Origin: Candidatus Bathyarchaeota archaeon
Lineage (GTDB): Archaea > Thermoproteota > Bathyarchaeia > TCS64
Direction: 5' to 3'
Assembly (NCBI GenBank): GCA_030602935.1
Contig: JAUVYU010000067.1
Span: 1 to 5,464, forward strand
Length of the DNA stretch: 5,464 nt
Below the pieces are notes generated by a model. It was not told the DNA's origin, did not search any database, and worked only from the letters and a program-made list of their open reading frames with translations. Both the position numbers and the translations under genes were made by a program. This document shows positions 1 through 5,301 of the stretch, piece by piece (the first letter of the stretch is position 1; each line of letters begins with the position of its first letter).

Positions 1-831
1 GGCTGCGGACACGCCGTCCTCGCCCGGCTGGCGTTCAAGGTCTTCGGGTGGAAGACCATATTCACGCTGGTGCCGGGGTGCATCTGGATCACGCTGTCGA
101 GGAACATCCCTCTCTTCAGCACGGGGACCATCTTCGAGGGCGGGGGGGCCCTAGTCTCGGGTATAGCCAACGGCCTCGCAGCCAGGGGGATAGAGGACTT
201 GAACGTCGTCGCTTTCTACGGGGATGGCGGGACCGCTGACATCGGCCTCCAGGGGCTCTCGGCCGCTGCTGAGCGAAATGAGAACGTCTTCTGGATCTGC
301 GCCGATAATCAGGCTTACATGAACACCGGCGGCCAGAGGAGCGGGGCGACCCCCAAATACGCCCAGACCACGACGACGCCGGCATCAGATATTCGGCGGG
401 GGAAGAGGACTAAGAGGAAGAACCTGCCCTTCATCGTGGCAGCCCATGACGTGGCCTACGTGGGGACGGCGAGCATCGCCTATCCCAGCGACCTGGTGGG
501 GAAGATAGAGTACGCGAAGGGGCTGAAGGGGTTCAAGTTCCTCCACGTCCAGTCGCCCTGCCCCACGGGCTGGGGGTTCAACCCCCGTGACACGATCAAG
601 GTGGCGAGGCTGACTGTGCAGAGCGGGATCTGGCCCCTCTTCGAGATCACCGATGGCAACAACTTCAGGTTGACGTACAAGCCGAGGGAGCTGAAGCCTG
701 TGGGTGAGGCCCTGGGGCTGCAGAGGCGGTTCAGGCATCTGACGGACGTCGAGTCTCAGGAGATCCAGTCCCAGGTGAACGGGCAGTGGAAGCAGCTCCT
801 GGAGGTCGATGGGAAGAGGCTTCCATTCTAA
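1..831 (+). CDS. porB: Pyruvate/2-oxoacid:ferredoxin oxidoreductase, beta subunit (5' end outside window)
   Basis: This is the thiamine-pyrophosphate subunit of a 2-oxoacid:ferredoxin oxidoreductase, a cytoplasmic enzyme that interconverts pyruvate plus CoA with acetyl-CoA, CO2 and reduced ferredoxin. The frame is open from base 1, and 276 residues are visible before TAA; the family is usually about 290-315, so only a short N-terminus is missing. The first visible residues GCGH belong to the CxxCGH cluster motif. Further Cys at visible residues 27 (PGC) and 187 (SPC) complete three of the usual four 4Fe-4S ligands. The TPP/Mg motif GDGGTADIG starts at residue 74 and is followed by DNQAYMNTGGQRSGATP near 102-118, typical of PorB. 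AYVGTASIAYP near 152-162 favours pyruvate over other 2-oxoacids. A GTG at base 70 is internal, because the cluster motif lies before it. Other por subunits probably lie upstream, outside the window. A T-rich stop signal follows. Confidence 0.93.
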   Translation, partial: GCGHAVLARLAFKVFGWKTIFTLVPGCIWITLSRNIPLFSTGTIFEGGGALVSGIANGLAARGIEDLNVVAFYGDGGTADIGLQGLSAAAERNENVFWICADNQAYMNTGGQRSGATPKYAQTTTTPASDIRRGKRTKRKNLPFIVAAHDVAYVGTASIAYPSDLVGKIEYAKGLKGFKFLHVQSPCPTGWGFNPRDTIKVARLTVQSGIWPLFEITDGNNFRLTYKPRELKPVGEALGLQRRFRHLTDVESQEIQSQVNGQWKQLLEVDGKRLPF

Positions 832-849
832 TTCCCCTTTTTCATTTTC
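832..849 (+). terminator. T-rich terminator after porB
   Basis: Directly after the porB stop the + strand reads CCCCTTTTTCATTTTC. Archaeal transcription often stops at such U-rich tracts without a hairpin. Nearly the same string (CCCC-G-TTTTTT-CATTT) follows the dehydrogenase gene at 4354-4370, which supports a common terminator style in this genome. Confidence 0.5.
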
Positions 850-865
850 AAGCGGTTGTCGAATA

Positions 866-874
866 GGTTTTAAG
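866..874 (+). promoter_or_regulatory. Candidate TATA box for tRNA-Leu
   Basis: GGTTTTAAG is centred about 30 bases before the tRNA 5' end at 900, where an archaeal TATA element would be expected. It is the only AT-rich octamer at that distance. The purine-rich GAATAG just before it could serve as BRE. The match is weak and rests on position. Confidence 0.35.
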
Positions 875-899
875 TCGTTCGGATCGTGTTATTGGGTGG

Positions 900-982
900 G
901 CGGGGGTTCCCGAGTGGTCAAAGGGGCGGGACTCAAGATCCTGTAGCTCAGGCTTCCGAGGGTTCGAATCCCTCCCTCCGCA
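900..982 (+). tRNA. tRNA-Leu (anticodon CAA)
   Basis: This is a class II tRNA of 83 bases without an encoded CCA. The acceptor GCGGGGG (900-906) pairs with CCTCCGC (975-981) with one G-U; the discriminator is A982, normal for leucine. The D arm uses CCC (909-911) with GGG (923-925) and keeps the conserved loop GG (916-917). The anticodon stem CGGGA (927-931) and TCCTG (939-943) closes the loop CTCAAGA, giving anticodon CAA at 934-936 with the required U33. A long variable arm forms AGC-TCAG-GCT (945-954). The T arm is GAGGG-TTCGAAT-CCCTC (958-974). It reads UUG leucine codons. There is no intron. A T5 run (984-988) follows at once. A decayed second copy lies at 1297-1379. Confidence 0.95.
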
Positions 983-983
983 C
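934..983 (+). repeat. Direct repeat, copy 1 (3' half of tRNA-Leu)
   Basis: These 50 bases run from the anticodon through the discriminator and one following base, and recur at 1331-1380 with one change (T977 to C1374). The repeat starts exactly in the anticodon loop. Tyrosine integrases of archaeal viruses and plasmids (SSV type) use att sites of this extent. Confidence 0.8.
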
Positions 984-988
984 TTTTT
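984..988 (+). terminator. T5 terminator after tRNA-Leu
   Basis: TTTTT begins two bases after the discriminator A982, the usual place for an archaeal tRNA stop signal. The damaged copy has a matching T5 at 1382-1386. Confidence 0.5.
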
Positions 989-1127
989 CCCCATCAGATG
1001 CAGACTTATTGGCGCTCTGGTACCAAATTAGATAAACCTACCACAGAAAGCGTAGTATGAATGAAAAATTAGGGTAACATTCAGACCATATCCACATGAC
1101 ACATGCGAAAAATCTAAACATGCAGAG

Positions 1128-1164
1128 GGGGGGGTCATGCATCGGAGCCTGAAAAAACCTCCCC
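1128..1164 (+). other. Possible G/C-tract hairpin
   Basis: GGGGGGGT (1128-1135) can pair with ACCTCCCC (1157-1164): eight pairs including one G-U, around a 21-base loop. It could be a structured RNA or a chance pairing of low-complexity tracts. No promoter or conserved loop motif supports a specific RNA family. Confidence 0.25.
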
Positions 1165-1206
1165 ACAACCAAAGGAACCGGAAAACACCCCCGACACGAT
1201 CTCATT

Positions 1207-1303
1207 CATACCAAAAGGGGCACTTATTCATGCCAAAAACCGCTATCCTAAGCCAGCCGTTCAGAAAACGCCATCGTATGCTATCTCTCATACCAAAAAG
1301 GGG
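1207..1303 (+). repeat. Three imperfect copies of CATACCAAAA(A)GGGGC
   Basis: Copies lie at 1207-1221 (CATACCAAAAGGGGC), 1229-1243 (CATGCCAAAAACCGC) and 1288-1304 (TCATACCAAAAAGGGGC). Start-to-start spacing is about 22 and 60 bases, too irregular for a CRISPR array. The third copy runs directly into the pseudo-tRNA: its AAAGGGG is exactly the seven bases that should form the tRNA 5' acceptor strand. Its origin is unknown. Confidence 0.5.
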
Positions 1304-1379
1304 CTCCCGAGCGGCAAAAGGGGGAGGACACAAGATCCTGTAGCTCAGGCTTCCGAGGGTTCGAATCCCTCCCCCCGCA
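1297..1379 (+). pseudogene. Decayed tRNA-Leu(CAA) copy
   Basis: The sequence aligns without gaps to the intact tRNA-Leu at 900-982 (72 of 83 bases). The T arm, variable arm and 3' acceptor strand are intact, and the D-loop GG is kept. The damage is in the 5' half. The first three acceptor bases are AAA instead of GCG, so the outer three pairs are lost. Position 33 is A (1330) instead of the near-universal U. The first anticodon-stem pair is G1324-G1340. Position 28 changed G to A and still pairs with U. These defects make a working leucine tRNA unlikely. A tRNA whose 5' half is supplied in trans would also have a good 3' half, but nothing else here supports that. Confidence 0.85.
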
Positions 1380-1380
1380 C
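1331..1380 (+). repeat. Direct repeat, copy 2 (3' half of damaged tRNA-Leu)
   Basis: This is the partner of 934-983, with 49 of 50 bases identical. The upstream 37 bases agree at only 27 positions, so identity falls sharply at the anticodon loop. The pattern fits either an att-type duplication or recent gene conversion of the 3' half. Confidence 0.8.
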
Positions 1381-1381
1381 G

Positions 1382-1396
1382 TTTTTACTAGTAAAA
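1382..1396. terminator. Palindromic, possibly bidirectional terminator
   Basis: TTTTACTAGTAAAA (1383-1396) is a perfect 14-base palindrome, with one further T at 1382. It lies between the end of the pseudo-tRNA (+) and the stop of the MttB-like gene (-), and offers a T run to transcripts from both sides. The placement between converging units suggests a stop signal. A protein-binding site is also possible. Confidence 0.4.
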
Positions 1397-1411
1397 CATA
1401 TTATTCTCCAA

Positions 1412-2866
1412 TCATGACGTCGACGCGCGCGCGTGCTGTGGAAGCCCGTGCCTCGCAAGGATTTCCTTGAAGACCTGGTCTAGGCGTTCCTCGGCGTCAA
1501 GTGGTAGAGGCTTTGGGACATGATCCGTCAGCAGTTTGTCAACCATCTCCTTAGCTCGGTCGACGCTGTTCTTCGAGCCGCTCTTCCTCCAGGAGTCGGG
1601 AGTCAGCCTGCTGAAGACACCCGATGGCATGAACTGCTCCTTCATCAGGTTCTCCCGTGTGTGCTTCTCTGCTAGGAAGTGGCCGCCGGGACCGACCTTT
1701 GCTATGATGTCTGTGGCCAGTGCTGAGCCCTCTAGGGAAACGCCATCAACGAGTCTGTAAGCCATGCCGCAGATCTCGTTGTCGATGACTAGCTTCTCCA
1801 GAGACTGGCAGTTCTCGGTGGCGAGCATCCCCGGACCTGAGACGATGTTGACACGGGTTAGAGCTGCGAGGAAGATGCCCAGCCCCGACTCGAAGCCGCT
1901 CTGGGCGTCCACCACTTTCGAGTCGCTCAGTCCTAGGTAGGCGTGGGTGGGTACTCCATAGTTCTTCCCGATCTCGACGGCGGCGCAGGCCGCGATCACC
2001 GACTCGACAGCTCCACCGCGGGTCGTGCAGTATCTCATGTCGAAGGCAACGGGGGAGCCTCCGTATATGATGGGGGCTCCAGACTCCACCGTTTGCGATA
2101 TTACGACGCCGCTGAGGAATTCGGCGTTGGACTGGACGAGGGTTCCGGCGATGGAGACGGGGCTGGTGGCTCCCATCTGTGGCGCTGATATGATCTCGGC
2201 TGGGATGCCGTACTTGGCGCAGTCGATGAGGTTCTGGCAGGTGACATCGCTCCACATGAGGGGCGACGATGGGCAGACGTCGAAGATGGCCCTCGGCGCA
2301 TTGGCAAGCTCCTCTGGGCCGCCGACGACGGCCTCCAGCATCCTCTTCATGTCTATGAGCCCCCCCTTGGTGAAGGCCCCTGTCACAATCGGCTTCGACG
2401 AGTTCTTCAGGATGATGTAGAGCCTGTAAAGGTCTGAAATGGCATCTGAAACATCGGCGGGGACGATGGCTGTGCTCTGAGCGTGGACATACTCCAACGC
2501 GTCGACCAGCCTGACCAGCTGGACGAGGTCTCGAGTCAGAGCCCTCCGCATCTCCCCTGTATCCCTGTCGATGAAGTAGATGACCGCCGACCCCGGATTG
2601 TAGATGACATTGTCGCCACCAATTTTTAGGTTGCCATCGCCATCACGCATGTGAAGACCTATCGATGAGGGCGCCTTCTTCAGGCACTCCTCCACTAGGC
2701 TCGGCGGAATGTGAACTACCTGGGCTTCGACCCTACAGCCAGCCCCCTCCAGAAGCTCAACCGCGTTGGGATTCTTCACCAATACTCCTGTACCCTCAAG
2801 TACTTCGAGGGAAGCCGCGTGGATGGCCTCTATATCGTTCCGGGATAGGAAACTGATCCTAGGCAT
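1412..2866 (-). CDS. MttB-family (COG5598) methyltransferase, non-pyrrolysine type
   Basis: A 484-residue member of the trimethylamine methyltransferase superfamily. Known members move a methyl group from trimethylamine (pyrrolysine-containing MttB), glycine betaine (MtgB) or related quaternary amines to a corrinoid protein; this substrate is unknown. The N-terminal ISFLSRNDIEAIHAASLEVLEGTGV, the core MGATSPVSIAGTLVQSNAEF (231-250), SDSKVVDAQSGFE (314-326) and GHFLAEKHTREN (395-406) are family hallmarks, and length is normal. The frame has no internal UAG, so this is the non-pyrrolysine branch. The start at 2866 is chosen because AGGAGG (2876-2881) lies nine bases before the ATG and the family N-terminus begins there; a frame-open ATG at 2923 would add 19 basic residues without a ribosome binding site. 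No corrinoid-protein gene is in view. The gene is divergent from the dehydrogenase at 3184 and ends in TGA. Confidence 0.9.
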   Translation of the reverse strand: MPRISFLSRNDIEAIHAASLEVLEGTGVLVKNPNAVELLEGAGCRVEAQVVHIPPSLVEECLKKAPSSIGLHMRDGDGNLKIGGDNVIYNPGSAVIYFIDRDTGEMRRALTRDLVQLVRLVDALEYVHAQSTAIVPADVSDAISDLYRLYIILKNSSKPIVTGAFTKGGLIDMKRMLEAVVGGPEELANAPRAIFDVCPSSPLMWSDVTCQNLIDCAKYGIPAEIISAPQMGATSPVSIAGTLVQSNAEFLSGVVISQTVESGAPIIYGGSPVAFDMRYCTTRGGAVESVIAACAAVEIGKNYGVPTHAYLGLSDSKVVDAQSGFESGLGIFLAALTRVNIVSGPGMLATENCQSLEKLVIDNEICGMAYRLVDGVSLEGSALATDIIAKVGPGGHFLAEKHTRENLMKEQFMPSGVFSRLTPDSWRKSGSKNSVDRAKEMVDKLLTDHVPKPLPLDAEERLDQVFKEILARHGLPQHARASTS

Positions 2867-2875
2867 CAACACGAG

Positions 2876-2881
2876 CCTCCT
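2876..2881 (-). promoter_or_regulatory. Shine-Dalgarno site fixing the MttB-like start
   Basis: On the minus strand this reads AGGAGG, nine bases before the ATG at 2866-2864. It argues for the shorter protein rather than the longer frame opening at 2923. Confidence 0.75.
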
Positions 2882-3140
2882 GCGAGCGCGAGAGACAGTC
2901 ATCAATCTCCCTGATTTCATCAATATTGCGTAAAAGTTTAAGACTGCAGAATAAAGAATCCTTTTTTATCTTCATTAATTCTCACTTAATATCCATCAAG
3001 TCTTTACAGAATTTAATGACTTGCTGTACTCGATTTCTTAGATGTATTTCAGGATTAATCAAAATGGTATCAGGTAGTTCCTTAATTCTCCCGAATACGA
3101 ACTTCCAAGGTATTTCATCGCGCGCGCATAACCAGTGCCC

Positions 3141-3148
3141 ATTTAAAC
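3141..3148 (+). promoter_or_regulatory. Candidate TATA box of the dehydrogenase gene
   Basis: ATTTAAAC lies about 40 bases before the ATG at 3184. A transcript starting 25-27 bases downstream would begin at about 3170, just at or before the Shine-Dalgarno AGGAG (3171-3175), giving a very short leader. Confidence 0.45.
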
Positions 3149-3170
3149 AGAATCACGGTCTGATTGATTC

Positions 3171-3175
3171 AGGAG
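3171..3175 (+). promoter_or_regulatory. Shine-Dalgarno site fixing the dehydrogenase start
   Basis: AGGAG followed by eight bases and ATG at 3184. It excludes the upstream in-frame ATG at 2926, which would prefix 86 residues to a Rossmann fold that normally begins MKIAVIGAG. Confidence 0.8.
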
Positions 3176-3183
3176 ATTATATA

Positions 3184-4344
3184 ATGAAAATAGCCGTGAT
3201 AGGAGCGGGCCTCATGGGCCCAGCCATCACGAAGGATTGCCTCGAGGATCAGGGAGTAGAGGAGGTTCTCTTAGTCGACATCGATGCCGAGAGGTTGCGC
3301 CATGTGGCGGAGGAGCTGGGGAACCCAACCAAGCTCAAGACCATAATCCAAGACGTTACAGACCGTGAGGGGCTGGCCCAAGTCTTGGAGGGTTACGACG
3401 CCGTAGGCGTTGCGCTCCTCGAACCCCTTAACACCCACACGATCTGGGGGGCTATCGACGCCGGTGTGGGAGTCGTCGATTTGAGCGAGCCCAGTGATGA
3501 GAATGTTGAGGCGATAGATGAGGCGGCCAAGAAAGCAGGCGTCGCCATCATCCCAGGCTGCGGCGTGGAGCCCGGGCTCACTGACCTCCTGGCGGCCCAG
3601 GGGATGGACATGCTTGATAGCGTCGAGGCTGTGGATATCTGGTGCGGTGGGATACCCGGAGACCCCAAGCCCCCGCTGGATTACAAGATTGTCTTCGGCG
3701 GACCTTACCTCCCTCTCTGGCCAGGGAAAGTGAAGGTCATCGAGAACGGCGAGGTACGTTACAGGGATCGTTACTCTCTGGGCGATCCCCCTCGCTTCGA
3801 TGGCATAGACAGGCCCTTGGAGTGCTTCTACGACGGGTTCCCGGAGACCCTTCACCTCGTCGAGAAGTTCGAAGGGGTGCAGAGGTGCACGGAGATGACT
3901 GTTAGGTACGAGGGCTACTGCGAGAAGGTCAATTTTTTGGACGAGTGTGGCCTCTTGAGCAGGGAGCCCATCGAGTTCCGGGGAAGGGAGATCGTCCCCT
4001 TCGCAGCGTTCAGCAAGATCATTCACCCCAAGGTCCGCCTCGAGGAGGATGAGAGGGACATCACAGTCCTCAGGGTCAAGGTGAAGGGCGAGAAGGATGG
4101 CCGGGAGATCCTCTACACCTATGACATGGTGGACCGCTACGACAACGAGGAGAGGGTTACCTCGATGGCTAAGACAACCAGCTATACGGCGGCCATCATC
4201 GCCAGAATGATGGCAAAGGGCGAGATCGATTTGACGGGATACGTGGAGCCGGTCAGGGCCATCCGGGGAGAGAAGATGGATGAGCTGCTCGCGGCCCTTG
4301 ACGCCCGGAGCGTGAAGATCACCAAGACGGTGACACACGCCTAG
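3184..4344 (+). CDS. Saccharopine dehydrogenase-family oxidoreductase, lysine 6-dehydrogenase-like
   Basis: A 386-residue NAD(P)-dependent enzyme, probably cytoplasmic. The N-terminal Rossmann fold starts at once with MKIAVIGAGLMG (GxGxxG at residues 7-12). Asp32 at the end of the second strand (LLVDID) suggests NAD rather than NADP. GCGVEPGLTDLLAAQG (125-140) is the characteristic motif joining the nucleotide domain to the substrate domain. RYEGYCEKVNFLDECGLL (241-258) and the closing MAKTTSYTAAIIARMMAKGE (328-347) match the single-domain branch that includes bacterial lysine 6-dehydrogenase (lysine to piperideine-6-carboxylate plus ammonia). Length fits that enzyme. Relatives also act as saccharopine or carboxynorspermidine dehydrogenases, so the substrate is not settled. 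It diverges from an MttB-family gene, which hints at use of a methylated amino acid or amine. It ends in TAG and is followed by a T-rich terminator. Confidence 0.87.
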   Translation: MKIAVIGAGLMGPAITKDCLEDQGVEEVLLVDIDAERLRHVAEELGNPTKLKTIIQDVTDREGLAQVLEGYDAVGVALLEPLNTHTIWGAIDAGVGVVDLSEPSDENVEAIDEAAKKAGVAIIPGCGVEPGLTDLLAAQGMDMLDSVEAVDIWCGGIPGDPKPPLDYKIVFGGPYLPLWPGKVKVIENGEVRYRDRYSLGDPPRFDGIDRPLECFYDGFPETLHLVEKFEGVQRCTEMTVRYEGYCEKVNFLDECGLLSREPIEFRGREIVPFAAFSKIIHPKVRLEEDERDITVLRVKVKGEKDGREILYTYDMVDRYDNEERVTSMAKTTSYTAAIIARMMAKGEIDLTGYVEPVRAIRGEKMDELLAALDARSVKITKTVTHA

Positions 4345-4353
4345 GAAGTTACC

Positions 4354-4370
4354 TCCCCGTTTTTTCATTT
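4354..4370 (+). terminator. T-rich terminator after the dehydrogenase gene
   Basis: TCCCCGTTTTTTCATTT begins about ten bases after the TAG. It resembles the sequence after porB (834-847), a C4 run followed by T5-6 and CATTT. Confidence 0.5.
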
Positions 4371-4384
4371 ATCCAGGAAAGAGG

Positions 4385-4468
4385 TTAGTCCCTTACCTTC
4401 TCGACGAAATCCTCTCGGACGGGATGGAAAATGTCCAGCATCACAAAGGGCTCGTCGCGCGCGCAGTT
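4385..4468 (-). other. In-frame open extension after the thyA UAG
   Basis: Reading on past the TAG at 4471-4469 gives 27 further codons before TAA at 4387-4385, including DEPFVMLDIFHPVREDF and VEKVRD. Most codons end in G or C, as in the real genes, whereas other gaps here are AT-rich. The extension could be a C-terminus read through at UAG, a former tail cut off by a nonsense change, or the trace of a lost gene. The enzyme already looks complete without it. Confidence 0.35.
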
Positions 4469-5185
4469 CTAACGCTTATCTGCCTCTTCCCGCCTGCTCT
4501 GACGCCTCGAGTCCTCCTCCGGCCTGATGAGCTCCTCCACGTACTCGTAGAGCCTGCTGTAGATGTGGGCGTTCTTGGAGTGGAAGACGAGCTTCCCGGT
4601 AGTGTACTCGGTCCCCGCGCGGGCGTTTATCTCGTTCACCAGCGCCTCGTTGAAGATCTGGATGCCCGCGATGTTGGCGGGGAGGCCGGCGTAGGCGTCC
4701 CAGCTCCTGAAGTAGCAGGTGAGGTGGATCTGGTCCCTGTAGAGCTCGGTGTCCATCACGGTGAGGCAGGGGGGCTCGTGCCTCATGCCGTCTATGGTCT
4801 TGAGGATGTCAGGGGGCTGCCTGATGACCATGGTGAGCTGGCGGTCGTTGGGCTCCTCCACGTAGCGCTTGATGACCTCCTCCACCTGGTCCACGGGCTC
4901 CCTCAGCCTGCTGGCGTAGGTGTATGTCTCCCCCTCCGCCTTCTCCCCGGCCCAGAGATACTGGAGGGCGTACGAGAGGACGTACTTCATGTCGCATGGG
5001 GCCTTCTCGGCGACGAGGGGGCGGCTCTCAGGGTTGGTGATCTCGATGCTTACGTTGAGCTTCCTGGTCATGGTGACCTCGGAGCCGTAGCCCACCTGGT
5101 AGTCGTCCCCGTTCCTCCAGATCTCCTCAAGGGTCCTGAACCAGGCGCCGGGGATGTCGAAGGCCTTCACAGTAGCGTACCTCAT
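4469..5185 (-). CDS. thyA: Thymidylate synthase, archaeal (methanogen-type) form
   Basis: A 238-residue ThyA-fold enzyme that methylates dUMP to dTMP using a folate- or pterin-type C1 donor. The active-site Cys is in PPCL (Cys140). The dUMP-binding elements FRSWDAYAGLPAN (159-171; Arg160, Ser161, Asp163, Asn171) and KNAHIY (204-209; His207, Tyr209) are in family order, and Arg115 in NDRQLTMV fits the phosphate-binding arginine donated by the partner subunit. The protein lacks the long insertions of bacterial ThyA and is near the 215-230 residues of methanogen enzymes, with a charged tail (RPEEDSRRQSRREEADKR). The start at 5185 has GGAGG (complement of 5194-5198) eight bases upstream. An 8+8 dyad at 5211-5233 overlaps the probable promoter. 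A winged-helix gene lies upstream on the same strand. It ends in TAG, and the frame stays open for 27 more codons. Confidence 0.92.
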   Translation of the reverse strand: MRYATVKAFDIPGAWFRTLEEIWRNGDDYQVGYGSEVTMTRKLNVSIEITNPESRPLVAEKAPCDMKYVLSYALQYLWAGEKAEGETYTYASRLREPVDQVEEVIKRYVEEPNDRQLTMVIRQPPDILKTIDGMRHEPPCLTVMDTELYRDQIHLTCYFRSWDAYAGLPANIAGIQIFNEALVNEINARAGTEYTTGKLVFHSKNAHIYSRLYEYVEELIRPEEDSRRQSRREEADKR

Positions 5186-5210
5186 CAGCTGTTCCTCCGG
5201 GATTCCATCA

Positions 5211-5233
5211 GTAATATGAGCTCAGCATATTAC
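5211..5233. promoter_or_regulatory. Inverted repeat overlapping the thyA promoter (candidate operator)
   Basis: GTAATATG (5211-5218) and CATATTAC (5226-5233) are perfect inverted arms around the 7-base spacer AGCTCAG. The dyad lies 26-48 bases before the thyA ATG. The AT-rich arm farther from the gene (5226-5233) sits where a TATA box would place transcription start near 5204, leaving the Shine-Dalgarno sequence in the leader. A dimeric regulator bound here would block the core promoter. PadR-type winged-helix repressors use AT-rich dyads of this kind, and a winged-helix gene is next door. Confidence 0.6.
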
Positions 5234-5301
5234 ACACTTACGATCACGGAGGCATCCATCGACAGAAAGAAGCACGGGTGGGGGGACAGGCGCGCGAGGC
5301 T

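Larger units (their letters stand above)
984..1296. other. AT-rich stretch without a gene between two tRNA-Leu copies
   Basis: No convincing gene is seen on either strand. The stretch is clearly richer in A/T than the genes around it. The one open frame that starts here (1137, + strand) runs into the pseudo-tRNA, has no Shine-Dalgarno sequence and gives a low-complexity Lys/Arg/Pro/Ser protein. It holds a G8 tract at 1127-1134 that could pair with ACCTCCCC (1157-1164), and three copies of a CATACCAAAA-type repeat between 1207 and 1303. It may be the worn remnant of inserted DNA, but no integrase or transposase fragment can be read. Confidence 0.6.
2867..3183. promoter_or_regulatory. AT-rich divergent intergenic region
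   Basis: These 317 bases separate the starts of two divergent genes and must hold both promoters. The part from about 2926 is strongly AT-rich, unlike the neighbouring genes. The frame leading into the dehydrogenase stays open here, but the protein it would give has no family resemblance and the base composition is not coding. Seen inside: TATA-like ATTTAAAC (3141-3148), a CTTAAACTTTTA stretch on the minus strand near 2932-2943 that may serve the MttB-like gene, a 6-base inverted repeat CAAGTC/GACTTG (2997-3002, 3018-3023; arm starts 21 bases apart), and a CGCGCGCGC run (3119-3127). No RNA gene was recognised. Confidence 0.6.

Noticed and set aside
1207..1303. CRISPR array
   Set aside because: The three repeats are short and imperfect, and their spacing (22 and 60 bases) is irregular.
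1137..1343. Small protein of 68 residues on the + strand
   Set aside because: It crosses into the pseudo-tRNA, includes the short repeats, lacks a Shine-Dalgarno sequence and has low-complexity composition.
2025..2420. Open frames opposite the MttB-like gene
   Set aside because: They are shadows of the minus-strand gene with no family resemblance.
2867..2923. Longer start of the MttB-like protein at 2923
   Set aside because: No ribosome binding site precedes it, and it adds 19 basic residues before the usual family N-terminus; AGGAGG supports 2866. A leaderless longer form cannot be fully excluded.
2898..2925. C/D box small RNA on the - strand (two ATTGATGA words)
   Set aside because: Box C-like words are present, but no CTGA box D follows at a suitable distance, and the segment lies in the leader of the MttB-like gene.
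2926..3183. N-terminal extension of 86 residues on the dehydrogenase
   Set aside because: The DNA is AT-rich and non-coding in character, the residues resemble nothing in the family, and a strong Shine-Dalgarno sequence precedes the ATG at 3184.
3271..4368. Open frame of 365 codons on the - strand opposite the dehydrogenase
   Set aside because: It is an antisense shadow caused by GC-rich third positions. The + strand shows the Rossmann fold and family motifs.
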